From Bacteroidaceae bacterium (GTDB taxonomy: Bacteria > Bacteroidota > Bacteroidia > Bacteroidales > Bacteroidaceae): 64,000 bases of DNA. The stretch lies in assembly GCA_024398495.1 (NCBI GenBank), contig JAKSJA010000006.1, forward strand, positions 1-64,000. Reading direction: 5' to 3'. Shown in pieces: positions 16,818 to 26,392 of the stretch. The notes beneath the pieces are model-generated. The model did no database searches and was not told where the DNA came from. It saw nothing but the letters and a program-made list of their open reading frames with translations. Both the position numbers and the translations under genes were made by a program. Every line of letters starts with the position of its first letter. The stretch's first letter is position 1.

Positions 16818-18986
16818 TTAATAATCGTAACCGAAATTCTTAAGACCTGATGTTGCTGTTGCACCATATCCATTGTCACCATATTCAGCTGAGTTCAGAA
16901 TAGTAGTGAGGAAGTCATTAGATATCGGACGGTTGTAATTAGCAGTCTTGAATTTCGAAGCAGCACGCTTGTTGTACTTTGCAAGACGTGTTTCAAATGC
17001 GTTATGACGCTTCAACAATGCCCAACGGTTGAACTCTCCAGTCATCTCACGTACATATTCGTCAAAGATATCATCTTCCGTTGCATCAGTTGTCAACTTC
17101 CATGCTTCTCCGACATTTGGACGTGCAGCACGATGACGCAAAACATTCAAGTATTCCGTAGCCTTACCACCATTACCGAGTTTCTGCTCTGCTTCTGCTG
17201 CCAGAAGATATATTTCTGCCATACGCATGATGAACATATCACCAGTCTTTATCTGTAAGTTATTTGCAACGAAGCAACCATCGAATGACCAGTTAAATTT
17301 ATGCAACTGCGGATATGCCATGTGAACACTTGTTTGGCCATTACCAATATTCGGTGCATATTGTGCCTCTGAAGGGAATGTTCCTGTTGTTGAGCCATAA
17401 GGAACGTCATTGCTATCATACAAATCAGAAATCTTATAAGCCAAGAAACGACTCTTTGCATCCTTATAAACCTGCAATTCCGCATCAGTATGAACAGCCA
17501 CGATGTTATAACGTTCATCATCAGGTGCGATAGGATAAGGCATTGTAAATGCCTTGCGTGTGCCAACTTGTTCCGAAGTCAAAAGAGCATCATAAGAACC
17601 ATTCCATTTCCATGTGTATGTAGTCTTATGAGTCCTTGGGTCTGTCTTTTTCTCACGAATCAAGTTCTTCTTAAGATAGCCCTTAGGCCAAATATATGCA
17701 GGGAATTGATTTCCAGCATAGGTAGATTCCGTAACATCACAATCGACATAAGGATAAATTATCGAATCCACATTTATAGGATCTATGCCATATTTATCAC
17801 ATATATCTTTTGTAAGTATAATGACAGATTTGTCAAGTGGAACCCATCCTACTTTTCCCATACCCCACTCATTGTATGCGTACTGGAACGTTGTTTCCCA
17901 ACGTCTGTCCCAAGTAGGATTGAAACAATAGAAAGCATATTTTGTAGGCATCCATACAGATGAGTTCAAACGACCGTAGAAATATCCTTTGTCACTTGGT
18001 TTGTGGTCAGGATTCCAGAATTCTTCCAGAGCACCTGCATTTGCAGAAGAGTAAGCAGACAGTTTATTGCTTTTTGACATATACTGCCATGCATCATCAT
18101 TACCGTTTGCACCGGCTGCAATCCATAATGCTTCCTTGTTGGTACGGTTGTTGGCATCTGCCCACATATCATAGATATCATCATAGAGATATGCACCGTA
18201 TGCAGCCTGATTATTGATAAGTTCTTCAGCTGTTTGTGCTGCCAACTTCCAGTACTCTTTACCATCACCTAACTTCAGATATTTGGCATCTCCAAGACCT
18301 GCACGCTGTGCATATACCTTTGCAAGGATACCCATAGCTGCCTTCTTCGTAAGACGGGCTTTGTTGTCAGCGTATGGCTCAACACCAAGTTCTGGTATAG
18401 CCTCAGTCAAGTCCTTAATAATCTGCTCATATATCTTAACTTCACTTGTACGTACAGGGTAACGGTCTGTAACACCAGAAACAGACGCATTACTTTCAAG
18501 AGTAAGAGTAACAGGACCGAAGTTTGTTACCAACAGATAATAATAGAACGCACGCAAAGCCTTAGTTTCAGCAACCAATACTTTCATCTCACTCTCCCTG
18601 TCATCCTTGTCAACAACCTTATCTGCCTCATTGATGACAGTATTACAAGTAGTAAGCATAGAGTAACACTGCTTAAACAGCTTGTTGGTTGAGTTGGTAG
18701 ATGTTGTCAGACCATCGTAATAAAACAAATCCTTCGTACCATCACCATTACCTTTTACCACCCACATATCTGTACCGCCCTCAGATGCAAACATCCAGTC
18801 AGAAGCAGTATATAACTGATCTGCGATACAAGAATAGCAATAAGCCTGCAGACCTGCCCATGCAGAATACTGCGTCAATGATGCATCACCAGCGTGTGGA
18901 TTATCTTCATCCAGACTACACGATACAAGCATCGAAGTTGTACAGAAGATAACTGCAAATATTTTAATATACTTTTTCATATTCAT
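16818..18986 (-). CDS. SusD/RagB-family outer-membrane lipoprotein (SusD2)
   Basis: This 722-residue lipoprotein has the lipobox LVSC (start MNMKK; the second M is also possible). SusD features are ETKALRAFYYYLLVTNFGPVTL near residue 130 and the C-terminal MRMAEIYLLAAEAEQKLGNGGKATEYLNVLRHRA. It partners SusC2, 14 bp upstream in the transcript. It is longer than SusD1, with extra loops, which suggests a different ligand, for example a branched pectin fragment. Confidence 0.93.
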   Translation of the reverse strand: MNMKKYIKIFAVIFCTTSMLVSCSLDEDNPHAGDASLTQYSAWAGLQAYCYSCIADQLYTASDWMFASEGGTDMWVVKGNGDGTKDLFYYDGLTTSTNSTNKLFKQCYSMLTTCNTVINEADKVVDKDDRESEMKVLVAETKALRAFYYYLLVTNFGPVTLTLESNASVSGVTDRYPVRTSEVKIYEQIIKDLTEAIPELGVEPYADNKARLTKKAAMGILAKVYAQRAGLGDAKYLKLGDGKEYWKLAAQTAEELINNQAAYGAYLYDDIYDMWADANNRTNKEALWIAAGANGNDDAWQYMSKSNKLSAYSSANAGALEEFWNPDHKPSDKGYFYGRLNSSVWMPTKYAFYCFNPTWDRRWETTFQYAYNEWGMGKVGWVPLDKSVIILTKDICDKYGIDPINVDSIIYPYVDCDVTESTYAGNQFPAYIWPKGYLKKNLIREKKTDPRTHKTTYTWKWNGSYDALLTSEQVGTRKAFTMPYPIAPDDERYNIVAVHTDAELQVYKDAKSRFLAYKISDLYDSNDVPYGSTTGTFPSEAQYAPNIGNGQTSVHMAYPQLHKFNWSFDGCFVANNLQIKTGDMFIMRMAEIYLLAAEAEQKLGNGGKATEYLNVLRHRAARPNVGEAWKLTTDATEDDIFDEYVREMTGEFNRWALLKRHNAFETRLAKYNKRAASKFKTANYNRPISNDFLTTILNSAEYGDNGYGATATSGLKNFGYDY

Positions 18987-19000
18987 TATTATTAAAGAGA

Positions 19001-22000
19001 TTAGAATGAAAGATTAACACCGAATACCAACTGACGTGTCAGTGGGAAGTCAAGAGAACCATTCATTTCTGGGTCATAGTCCTTTACCAGATGGTCTGTT
19101 GCCCATACGAATGGATTAGAAATCGTAGCATATACACGCAGCTTGCTCATACCTGCCTTTGCACAGAGATTATGAGGCAATGTGTAACCGAGAGTGATAT
19201 TCTTGATTTTCCAGAATGTACCGCTTACATAACAACGTGCAATCTTATCCTTTTCTGTCCATGTGCGGTCTGCATTCAAAGCAGGGAAGTCATTTGCACC
19301 ATTTTCCGGTGTCCAATAGTCAAAATAAGTAGGAAAGTTACCGCCTGCCGGATTGTACCATGACAGTGGTTCGTAGTACATCATTTGACCCTGACGAGTA
19401 TAGAGATAAATGCTCAAGTCAAAGTCCTTGTATGTAAGAGTATTCTGGAAACCCATCTGCCATGAAGGAGTATTATGACCGAGAATCTGCTTGTCAGTTG
19501 CATCGTTAGGAGTGTAAGTATTGTCTGCACTAAAGTCATTATACTTACGCTGTCCCTGCTCATCATATTCATCATAATACTTACGCAGAATAGTATTACC
19601 CTGTTCATCCAACAAGTATTCCGAATTAGGAATTTCCAGTTTCAAATCACCAGGAAGCAATCCAAGACATGCTGCCTTTGCAGCCTCATCAGTCTGCCAT
19701 ACGCCAATACACTTATAATCATAATATGACTTGATTGCATCACCTACATGAAGGGTCCAGCCATCATCACTTTGCACATATTCTCCTGCACCTTCGCCCA
19801 AGGAAACAACCTTTTCCTTGTTTGTGGAGAATGTCAGAGTTGATGTCCAAGTAAAGTCTTTCTTCACGATATTGCGTGTATTGAGTGTCAACTCGAAACC
19901 TGTATTCTTTGTTTCTGCCAGATTACCTGTTGTATTGAAAGGTGTAGTAGCACTTGCACCACCATTGTTGATAGGCAGATTCATCTTCCAGATAACGTCT
20001 TTTGTCTTTGTGATATAGAAATCTGCATTCAAGTCAATACGTCCGTTCAGGAACGAAGCATCGATACCGAGGTTGGTATTGTATGACTTTTCCCATGTCA
20101 ATGCAGGATTTGTAATGGTTGCAGGGAAGTAATAATTTATAATTGTCTGACCTCCGAGAGCCATCTTGCCCTGCTGGAGAATAGACCAAGAACTATAAGG
20201 ATCAATATTAGCCGCACCTGTTACACCCCAACCAGCACGAATCTTTAAGTTATCAAGCCATCCGCGTGTCTTCTCCATGAACTTCTCTTCAGAGATTCGC
20301 CAACCGAGAGAGAATGCAGGGAATGTATCCCAACGGACATCTTTCGCCAACTTAGAGTGACCATCATGACGTACAGATACACTTGCAAGATACTTACCAG
20401 CATAGGAGTAATTGATACGTCCAACAAGACCCATGCTCTTACCCATTGAATAGTCTGAACTTAAGCTCTTATTTTCACCGGCTGCAACTTCAAGATTTGT
20501 CCAGTAGTAAGCATTGCTTGTTATACCGTCTGTATATTCTGAGTTTTTTTCATTTTTGCTGTCTGACCATGTCGTTACACCTGTAACCGTAAAATGGTGG
20601 TCTTTATTAATATCAAAGTTGTAAGTGAGGATATTCTCCCACTGATAAGCCTCCGAATGGGTGTCAGAAATCGCTGCATTAGTATATTTAGCCAGTTTGG
20701 TCAAATCTTTTTCATCTACTGCACCTGTACCTGCCATATCATAGAACTGATAAGAATGATAGCCTACAAACCTGTTTGAATTTGTATAGTTCAGAGAGAT
20801 GCTGGCACGTGACTCCCAAGTAAAGCCCTTGAAAGGAGAAACTTTGATGTATGGTTGAAAATAAAGTTTCAGCCCATTGCTCTTGTTCTTATAAACACTC
20901 TCATCATTGTTGAGGAGTAAGTTCACCTGCTTATTGTCATTGATGACAGGATAAGGTTTTACAGTTCCGTCTTCATTATAGAGAGACCCAAAAGGTTTTG
21001 CACGCAAGGCATTGTCCAGTTTGCTGAATGGATCGCTCTGCTTATGATAACCAATCTGTGAATGAACACCTGCTGACAACCATTTTGTCAAATCATAATT
21101 CAAACGTATTGATGAAGAAAGCAGTTTGTAACTGTCGTTCTCATACTGACCTTTTTCATTTGAATAGTTCAAAGAAACGTATGTCTGAGATTTTTCCGTA
21201 CCACTTGACAGAGACAGAGAGTAGTTCTGTGTAAATCCTGTCTTCAGCAAAGCATCTGCCCAGTCAATAGTCTGACCGTTAGCATAAGCATCTTGGAAAG
21301 CCTGATTCCATATAGACACATCTTGTGGATAATCTTTTCCTGCCCACTTTGCTGCCTCAAAAACTGTATTCACATAGTGGTCTGCTGAAAACTTAGGCAA
21401 TGTTGACCAACCGTTGAAACCTAAATAAGCGTTGAAGTTGATGTTTGTCTTACCTGCGCTACCTTTTTTTGTAGTGATGATCACAACACCATTTGAACCT
21501 GTTGAACCATACACAGCAGTCGTTGATGCATCTTTCAACACTTCAATAGTCTCAATGTCGTTAGGGTTGAGTGCACTGTAATCGCCTGGAAGACCGTCAA
21601 TAAGGAACAATGGTTCTCCTTTTTCTGATATTGAACGCTTACCACGAAGCAACATAGTAACGCCTTCACCTGCCTTTGAAGATGTCTTCGTAATATCAAG
21701 ACCTGCAACACGTCCCTGCAGTGCCTCCATAGGGTTGCTTGTCGGAGTAAGGGTAATCACATCGTTCTTTACGGTAGAGATTGCACCCGTTACATCACGT
21801 TTCTTCATCGTACCATAACCAATGGCAACAACTTCGTTAAGATTTGTTGCTTCATCTTCCAGCACAACATTAACACTTGATTTGCCAGCAACACTTACCT
21901 CCTGCTTCTTCATACCAACGTATGAGATGACGAGCGGATTATTACCGGAAACCTTCAAAGTAAACTTACCATTCAAGTCGGTAGTCGTTCCGTTAGCAGT

Positions 22001-22147
22001 ACCTTTTTCCAAAACACTGGCTCCGATGATCTCATCACCATTACCGTCTTTTACAATACCACTAACAGTCTTCTGTGCAGACATATTCATTGCAAAGGCT
22101 GCAAACAAACACATCAACACGATTCGAATAAATTTCAAATGTGACAT
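19001..22147 (-). CDS. SusC/RagA-family TonB-dependent transporter (SusC2)
   Basis: This 1048-residue outer-membrane transporter has a signal peptide (MNMSAQ). A carboxypeptidase-like domain follows (VSGIVKDGNGDEIIGASVLEKG), then a plug with EVVAIGYGTMKKRDVTGAIS and GSTGSNGVVIITTKKG, and a barrel ending RQLVFGVNLSF. It is the second SusC in the locus and forms a pair with SusD2. It is clearly paralogous to SusC1 but divergent in the barrel, so the two pairs probably take up different pectic oligomers. Confidence 0.95.
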   Translation of the reverse strand: MSHLKFIRIVLMCLFAAFAMNMSAQKTVSGIVKDGNGDEIIGASVLEKGTANGTTTDLNGKFTLKVSGNNPLVISYVGMKKQEVSVAGKSSVNVVLEDEATNLNEVVAIGYGTMKKRDVTGAISTVKNDVITLTPTSNPMEALQGRVAGLDITKTSSKAGEGVTMLLRGKRSISEKGEPLFLIDGLPGDYSALNPNDIETIEVLKDASTTAVYGSTGSNGVVIITTKKGSAGKTNINFNAYLGFNGWSTLPKFSADHYVNTVFEAAKWAGKDYPQDVSIWNQAFQDAYANGQTIDWADALLKTGFTQNYSLSLSSGTEKSQTYVSLNYSNEKGQYENDSYKLLSSSIRLNYDLTKWLSAGVHSQIGYHKQSDPFSKLDNALRAKPFGSLYNEDGTVKPYPVINDNKQVNLLLNNDESVYKNKSNGLKLYFQPYIKVSPFKGFTWESRASISLNYTNSNRFVGYHSYQFYDMAGTGAVDEKDLTKLAKYTNAAISDTHSEAYQWENILTYNFDINKDHHFTVTGVTTWSDSKNEKNSEYTDGITSNAYYWTNLEVAAGENKSLSSDYSMGKSMGLVGRINYSYAGKYLASVSVRHDGHSKLAKDVRWDTFPAFSLGWRISEEKFMEKTRGWLDNLKIRAGWGVTGAANIDPYSSWSILQQGKMALGGQTIINYYFPATITNPALTWEKSYNTNLGIDASFLNGRIDLNADFYITKTKDVIWKMNLPINNGGASATTPFNTTGNLAETKNTGFELTLNTRNIVKKDFTWTSTLTFSTNKEKVVSLGEGAGEYVQSDDGWTLHVGDAIKSYYDYKCIGVWQTDEAAKAACLGLLPGDLKLEIPNSEYLLDEQGNTILRKYYDEYDEQGQRKYNDFSADNTYTPNDATDKQILGHNTPSWQMGFQNTLTYKDFDLSIYLYTRQGQMMYYEPLSWYNPAGGNFPTYFDYWTPENGANDFPALNADRTWTEKDKIARCYVSGTFWKIKNITLGYTLPHNLCAKAGMSKLRVYATISNPFVWATDHLVKDYDPEMNGSLDFPLTRQLVFGVNLSF

Positions 22148-22202
22148 AAGTTAGTTAATTTTATTAATTGATATTATTACGTAATAATTGCCTTCTGGGT
22201 GT

Positions 22203-22210
22203 CAAAGATA
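22203..22210 (-). promoter_or_regulatory. -7 box of susC2 promoter
   Basis: TATCTTTG on the minus strand, 55 bp before the susC2 start. A TTTG lies at 22233-22236 with a 22-bp spacer, slightly longer than usual and overlapping the terminator of the upstream gene. Confidence 0.5.
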
Positions 22211-22231
22211 AATAAAATTTTCAATAAAAAA

Positions 22232-22265
22232 ACAAAAAAAGGCCAAAAATTTTACTTTCAGCCTT
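22232..22265 (-). terminator. Terminator after GH28-GH105 gene
   Basis: An AGGCTGAAA...TTTTTGGCCT hairpin with two G-U pairs is followed by seven T on the minus strand, 21 bp past the stop. Confidence 0.65.
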
Positions 22266-22285
22266 TTTTTACAAAAAAGAATTCT

Positions 22286-24814
22286 TCAATTCCTCTCCAT
22301 TTCAAGGGATGCCAAGATGAATGGCCCTACTCCTTTTCCATCATTTTCGCGTATAGGTTCACTGATGTAATATTCAAAAGAACCATCACGGCGCGGGTTA
22401 TTTTCTGGTCCAAGCCCAGATACCTCACAACAATGCGTCAGAGATATTGTCTTGTCGGCATTGACTCTAATAAAGTTATTTAATATGGCATTATAAGCCT
22501 CAACGCCTTTCGTGTGATACGTACTGTCCAGATATCCCAAACGAGAACCTTTCAGCAGACAATATGTAAACATTGACGATGCCGTTGCCTCCAAATAGTT
22601 TCTTGAATCTTTCACATCCAAAACATCAAACCATAGTTTTGATTTTTTATCCTGATATTTTACTATTGCTTTCATTGCCTGTTGGAAAAGGTCTATGACC
22701 TCTCCTCGGCGGGCATAATCCTGTGGCAGTGCATCCAAGACTTCTACCATAGCCATCACATACCATCCCATAGCACGCGCCCAACTATGCTGTGATAACC
22801 CTGTTTCCTTGTTTGCCCAGAACATAACCTTGCGTTCATCCCAAGCATGTTTCCACAGACCTGTCTTCGCATCAAAAGTCCTCTTTCCTGTTTCGATAAT
22901 CTGGTTTACTGCATCATCATACACTTTCTTCGTTGCCTTCTTGCCTTTCAACTGTGGTGCTGCCATCGTATAGAAAGGAAGTCCCATATATATTCCATCA
23001 AGCCATACCTGATATGCATATATCTTCTTATGATGCCACGGTCCTGCCTGCGTACGGGGCTGGTTTTCCAATTGTTTGAAATATGTCTTTATTGCAGCCA
23101 ATTCTCCTTTCTGTGGGTCTTTGTCATACATCCTCAGAATAAAACGTGCCGGACGGATATTGTCAAGATTGAAAGTCTCATATCTATATCCAAGAGTGTT
23201 GCCATCCTTGTCTATCATCTTTGCAGGATAACTCTTCAGATAGTTCCAGATATCTTCCCCGCCATGAGCAAGGTAAGTATCGAGCATCGACTCCAATTCG
23301 ATACCTATCACATAACTCCAGCGGGCTTTATTGGGAGAAAAGTCCAGTCCCCAAGACAAGGGATTACGCTTCATCTCACTGTATGTCATCCATTCGCTGT
23401 AATTCTTGTACGGCTTTTCCAACAGCACCAGACTACCGTTTATCATCACGTTGTCAAATGTCACGTTTTCCATCTTGCCACGGAAGAGATTACAATTATT
23501 TTTCACGCCATTCCATCGGCAATCCTTTACATGTACATCCATCACATTGCAACTCTCCTCAAGACCATCTATGAAAGCACCATACTGACTCTTCTCACAG
23601 TTCACGTTCTCCAGATATACGTTTTTAATCGTAGGAATATGTCCGCGTTCTGAGTTTTCATTTTTGTCGTACAGCAAGTTTATCTTCAGTACGGCTTCCT
23701 TGCATTGTCCAACACGAATATTACGCACGTAGATACCATCGGTTACACCGCCACGGCAGGTGTTCGTCTTCAAACGGATAACGCGTTCCAGCAATGGAGA
23801 GTCCATATCGCAGTTTTCTACGAACACATTTTTCACGCCACCAGAAATCTCGCTGCCTATCACTACACCACCATGACCGTTTGCCATCTTACAGCCACGC
23901 ACGATGATATTCTGTGAAGCCATGTTACGTGTACGTCCGTCACGGTTGCGTCCACTCTTTATTGCTATACAGTCATCGCCCGTATTAAAATAGCAATCTT
24001 CTATCAGCACACCGTCACAACTCTCTGGGTCACAACCATCGCCGTTAGGTCCGTCATTCTCCACACGCACATTTTTCACTGTGACACTCTTGCTCTTCAA
24101 TGGATGCAACACCCAGAATGGAGAGTTGAGGAATGTAGGACCCTGTATCAGCACACCGTCACATTCGTTAAAACACACAAACTGTGGGCGCAGTCCGTTG
24201 CCCTTGCCGAAGACACGTTGTGCAATAGGCACACCATCATCGCTCATCTTCAACAGACGCTGTCTGCTACCGCTACGCTGGTCTTCGGTGGTGATTCCTT
24301 TCACATATCCGAATCTTGGATTTCCATTCATCGGCCACCATGCCGCATTAGATGCACATCCATCAAAAATACCTTCACCAGTAACAGCAATATCTGTTTC
24401 TCTGTAGGCATATAAGAACGGAGAATAGTTTATCAAGTCCAACCCCTCCCATGACGTTTCCACAAGCGGATACAAGTCAGGATCTGATGAGAACATTATC
24501 GTTGCTCCCTTCTCTGCCACGAGGTTTACATGGCTTTTCATGCGTATAGCTCCTGTCTTCCACTCACCGGCAGGGATGATAACCTTACCACCACCTTGTT
24601 TTGACAATGTTGCGATAGCCTTGTTTATTGCCTTTTGGTTTTTGGCAGCGGTATTGGTAGTCTTTGCTCCGTAAGTCACAATACTCACGGTTTTATCGCT
24701 AAACTGAGGTACACGAATCATCTTCTCCACCTTTTGATACTCGGTATCCCATATACCAGCAAATGAACTGATGGTGGCAATCAGTGCCAATGCTAATAGA
24801 ACAGTCTTTTTCAT
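22286..24814 (-). CDS. GH28 polygalacturonase - GH105 unsaturated uronyl hydrolase fusion
   Basis: This 842-residue exported enzyme starts with a signal peptide (ISSFAG). Residues about 30-500 form a GH28 beta-helix with the family sites NGDGCDPES near 256, TGDDCIAIKSG near 277, NGHGGVVIGS near 312 and RLKT near 346. Residues about 525-842 form a GH105 (alpha/alpha)6 domain with QVWLDGIYMG near 602, whose Asp is the expected acid/base. GH28 cuts galacturonosyl bonds and GH105 removes the unsaturated uronate that lyases leave at chain ends. The fusion would act after PL1 or PL9, probably in the periplasm. It has no sorting tail. Confidence 0.93.
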   Translation of the reverse strand: MKKTVLLALALIATISSFAGIWDTEYQKVEKMIRVPQFSDKTVSIVTYGAKTTNTAAKNQKAINKAIATLSKQGGGKVIIPAGEWKTGAIRMKSHVNLVAEKGATIMFSSDPDLYPLVETSWEGLDLINYSPFLYAYRETDIAVTGEGIFDGCASNAAWWPMNGNPRFGYVKGITTEDQRSGSRQRLLKMSDDGVPIAQRVFGKGNGLRPQFVCFNECDGVLIQGPTFLNSPFWVLHPLKSKSVTVKNVRVENDGPNGDGCDPESCDGVLIEDCYFNTGDDCIAIKSGRNRDGRTRNMASQNIIVRGCKMANGHGGVVIGSEISGGVKNVFVENCDMDSPLLERVIRLKTNTCRGGVTDGIYVRNIRVGQCKEAVLKINLLYDKNENSERGHIPTIKNVYLENVNCEKSQYGAFIDGLEESCNVMDVHVKDCRWNGVKNNCNLFRGKMENVTFDNVMINGSLVLLEKPYKNYSEWMTYSEMKRNPLSWGLDFSPNKARWSYVIGIELESMLDTYLAHGGEDIWNYLKSYPAKMIDKDGNTLGYRYETFNLDNIRPARFILRMYDKDPQKGELAAIKTYFKQLENQPRTQAGPWHHKKIYAYQVWLDGIYMGLPFYTMAAPQLKGKKATKKVYDDAVNQIIETGKRTFDAKTGLWKHAWDERKVMFWANKETGLSQHSWARAMGWYVMAMVEVLDALPQDYARRGEVIDLFQQAMKAIVKYQDKKSKLWFDVLDVKDSRNYLEATASSMFTYCLLKGSRLGYLDSTYHTKGVEAYNAILNNFIRVNADKTISLTHCCEVSGLGPENNPRRDGSFEYYISEPIRENDGKGVGPFILASLEMERN

Positions 24815-24882
24815 AATAGATATTTTAGTTAAGCATCATACTTATCAAGAAACCACGTTCAGGGTTGTAGTCTAACCTATCA

Positions 24883-26220
24883 CTATACAATTCCTTGTGC
24901 CAACATAGCATTTGCCACCTTCATGAATCCTGCAATGTTTGCACCCTTTACATAATTTACATAACCGTCTGGCTGCGTACCATATTTCACGCAAGCATTG
25001 TGTATGCCTTCCATGATACCATGCAAGCGATTATCCACTTCTTCTGCTGTCCAAGAGATATGACCTGCATTCTGACTCATCTCAAGTCCTGATGTTGCGA
25101 CACCACCGGCGTTCACTGCCTTGCCCGGCGCAAACAGCAATTTTGCATCAATGAATGCGTCTATAGCCTCCGGCGTACAGCCCATATTGGAAATCTCGCC
25201 AACACAAGTCACGCCGTTTGCGATGAGCTTCTTTGCATCATCACCGTTGAGTTCGTTCTGAGTGGCACACGGCAAAGCAATGTCACACTTCACCTCCCAA
25301 GGCTTCTTGCCTGCGAAGAACTTGCTGCCCGGGAACTTCTCTGCATACGGTGCACAGATGTCATTACCGCTGGAACGAAGTTCAAGCATGTATGCTATCT
25401 TCTCTTCATTAAGTCCGGCTTCATCGAGAATATATCCGTCAGGACCAGAGATAGTAATAACCTTTGCACCTAGCTGTGTTGCCTTTGTTGCAGCACCCCA
25501 TGCTACGTTACCAAAACCGGATATGGCAACAGTCTTGCCCTTTATGGCTATGCCCTTAGTGTCGAGCATGTGATTTACGAAATACAGACCACCGAAGCCT
25601 GTTGCCTCAGGACGTACCAAAGAACCACCAAACTCCAGACCTTTACCTGTCAACACACCACTCCAATCACGTGTCAACTTCTTATACTGACCAAATAGAT
25701 AACCTATCTCGCGTGCGCCGACACCGATATCACCGGCAGGAACGTCAACTTCCGGTCCTATGTAACGATACAGTTCGTTCATAAATGCCTGACAGAAACG
25801 CATAACCTCTGCGTCACTCTTTCCTTTTGGAGAGAAGTCAGAACCGCCCTTACCGCCACCCATAGGCAGGGTAGTGAGAGAGTTCTTAAATGTCTGCTCG
25901 AAGCCAAGGAACTTAAGAATACTTAGGTTGACACTTGAATGGAAACGGATACCACCCTTATAAGGACCTATGGCAGAGTTGAACTGTACACGGTAACCGA
26001 TATTCACCTGTACCTCGCCATTATCATCCACCCATGGCACACGGAAGGTAATGATACGTTCTGGCTCAACGAGCCTTTCGATAATCTTCGCTTTCTCAAA
26101 CTCAGGATGCTGGTTATACACGTCTTCGATAGAAATCAACACCTCTTTCACTGCCTGAAGGAACTCTTTTTCTCCAGGGTGCTTGACCTCAAGGTCAGCC
26201 ATTAGTTTCTTAATATCCAT
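24883..26220 (-). CDS. gdhA: NADP-type glutamate dehydrogenase
   Basis: This 445-residue cytosolic enzyme converts 2-oxoglutarate and ammonia to glutamate. It has the hexameric class I signature: LPMGGGKGGSDFSPKGKS with the catalytic lysine near 125, DVPAGDIGVGAREIGYLFGQYK near 160, and the Rossmann GFGNVAWG near 240. The length is typical. It lies within the pectin locus but has its own leader and a -7 box at 26282-26289, and it is not obviously linked to pectin breakdown. Confidence 0.97.
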   Translation of the reverse strand: MDIKKLMADLEVKHPGEKEFLQAVKEVLISIEDVYNQHPEFEKAKIIERLVEPERIITFRVPWVDDNGEVQVNIGYRVQFNSAIGPYKGGIRFHSSVNLSILKFLGFEQTFKNSLTTLPMGGGKGGSDFSPKGKSDAEVMRFCQAFMNELYRYIGPEVDVPAGDIGVGAREIGYLFGQYKKLTRDWSGVLTGKGLEFGGSLVRPEATGFGGLYFVNHMLDTKGIAIKGKTVAISGFGNVAWGAATKATQLGAKVITISGPDGYILDEAGLNEEKIAYMLELRSSGNDICAPYAEKFPGSKFFAGKKPWEVKCDIALPCATQNELNGDDAKKLIANGVTCVGEISNMGCTPEAIDAFIDAKLLFAPGKAVNAGGVATSGLEMSQNAGHISWTAEEVDNRLHGIMEGIHNACVKYGTQPDGYVNYVKGANIAGFMKVANAMLAQGIV

Positions 26221-26281
26221 AATATCGTTATTTTAATAAGTTTTTAATAAACGTCCGTCATCAAAATGTTGAACAACACTG

Positions 26282-26289
26282 CAAATATA
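26282..26289 (-). promoter_or_regulatory. -7 box of gdhA promoter
   Basis: TATATTTG on the minus strand, 62 bp before the gdhA start. No good TTTG -33 box is seen at the right distance. Confidence 0.45.
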
Positions 26290-26392
26290 ATGATTTATTC
26301 CAAACTTTGTAAAATTTGCAAAAAAAATTCATTGTGCTGCGTCAGCAGTCGTAAGGAAAAAGATTTTCTCTGCAAAGTGTTGGAATAGATTT

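Noticed and set aside
24815..24882. Possible tRNA or small RNA in short gaps
   Set aside because: No cloverleaf or T-loop (GGTTCRA) was found in this or the other intergenic gaps that I checked by eye.
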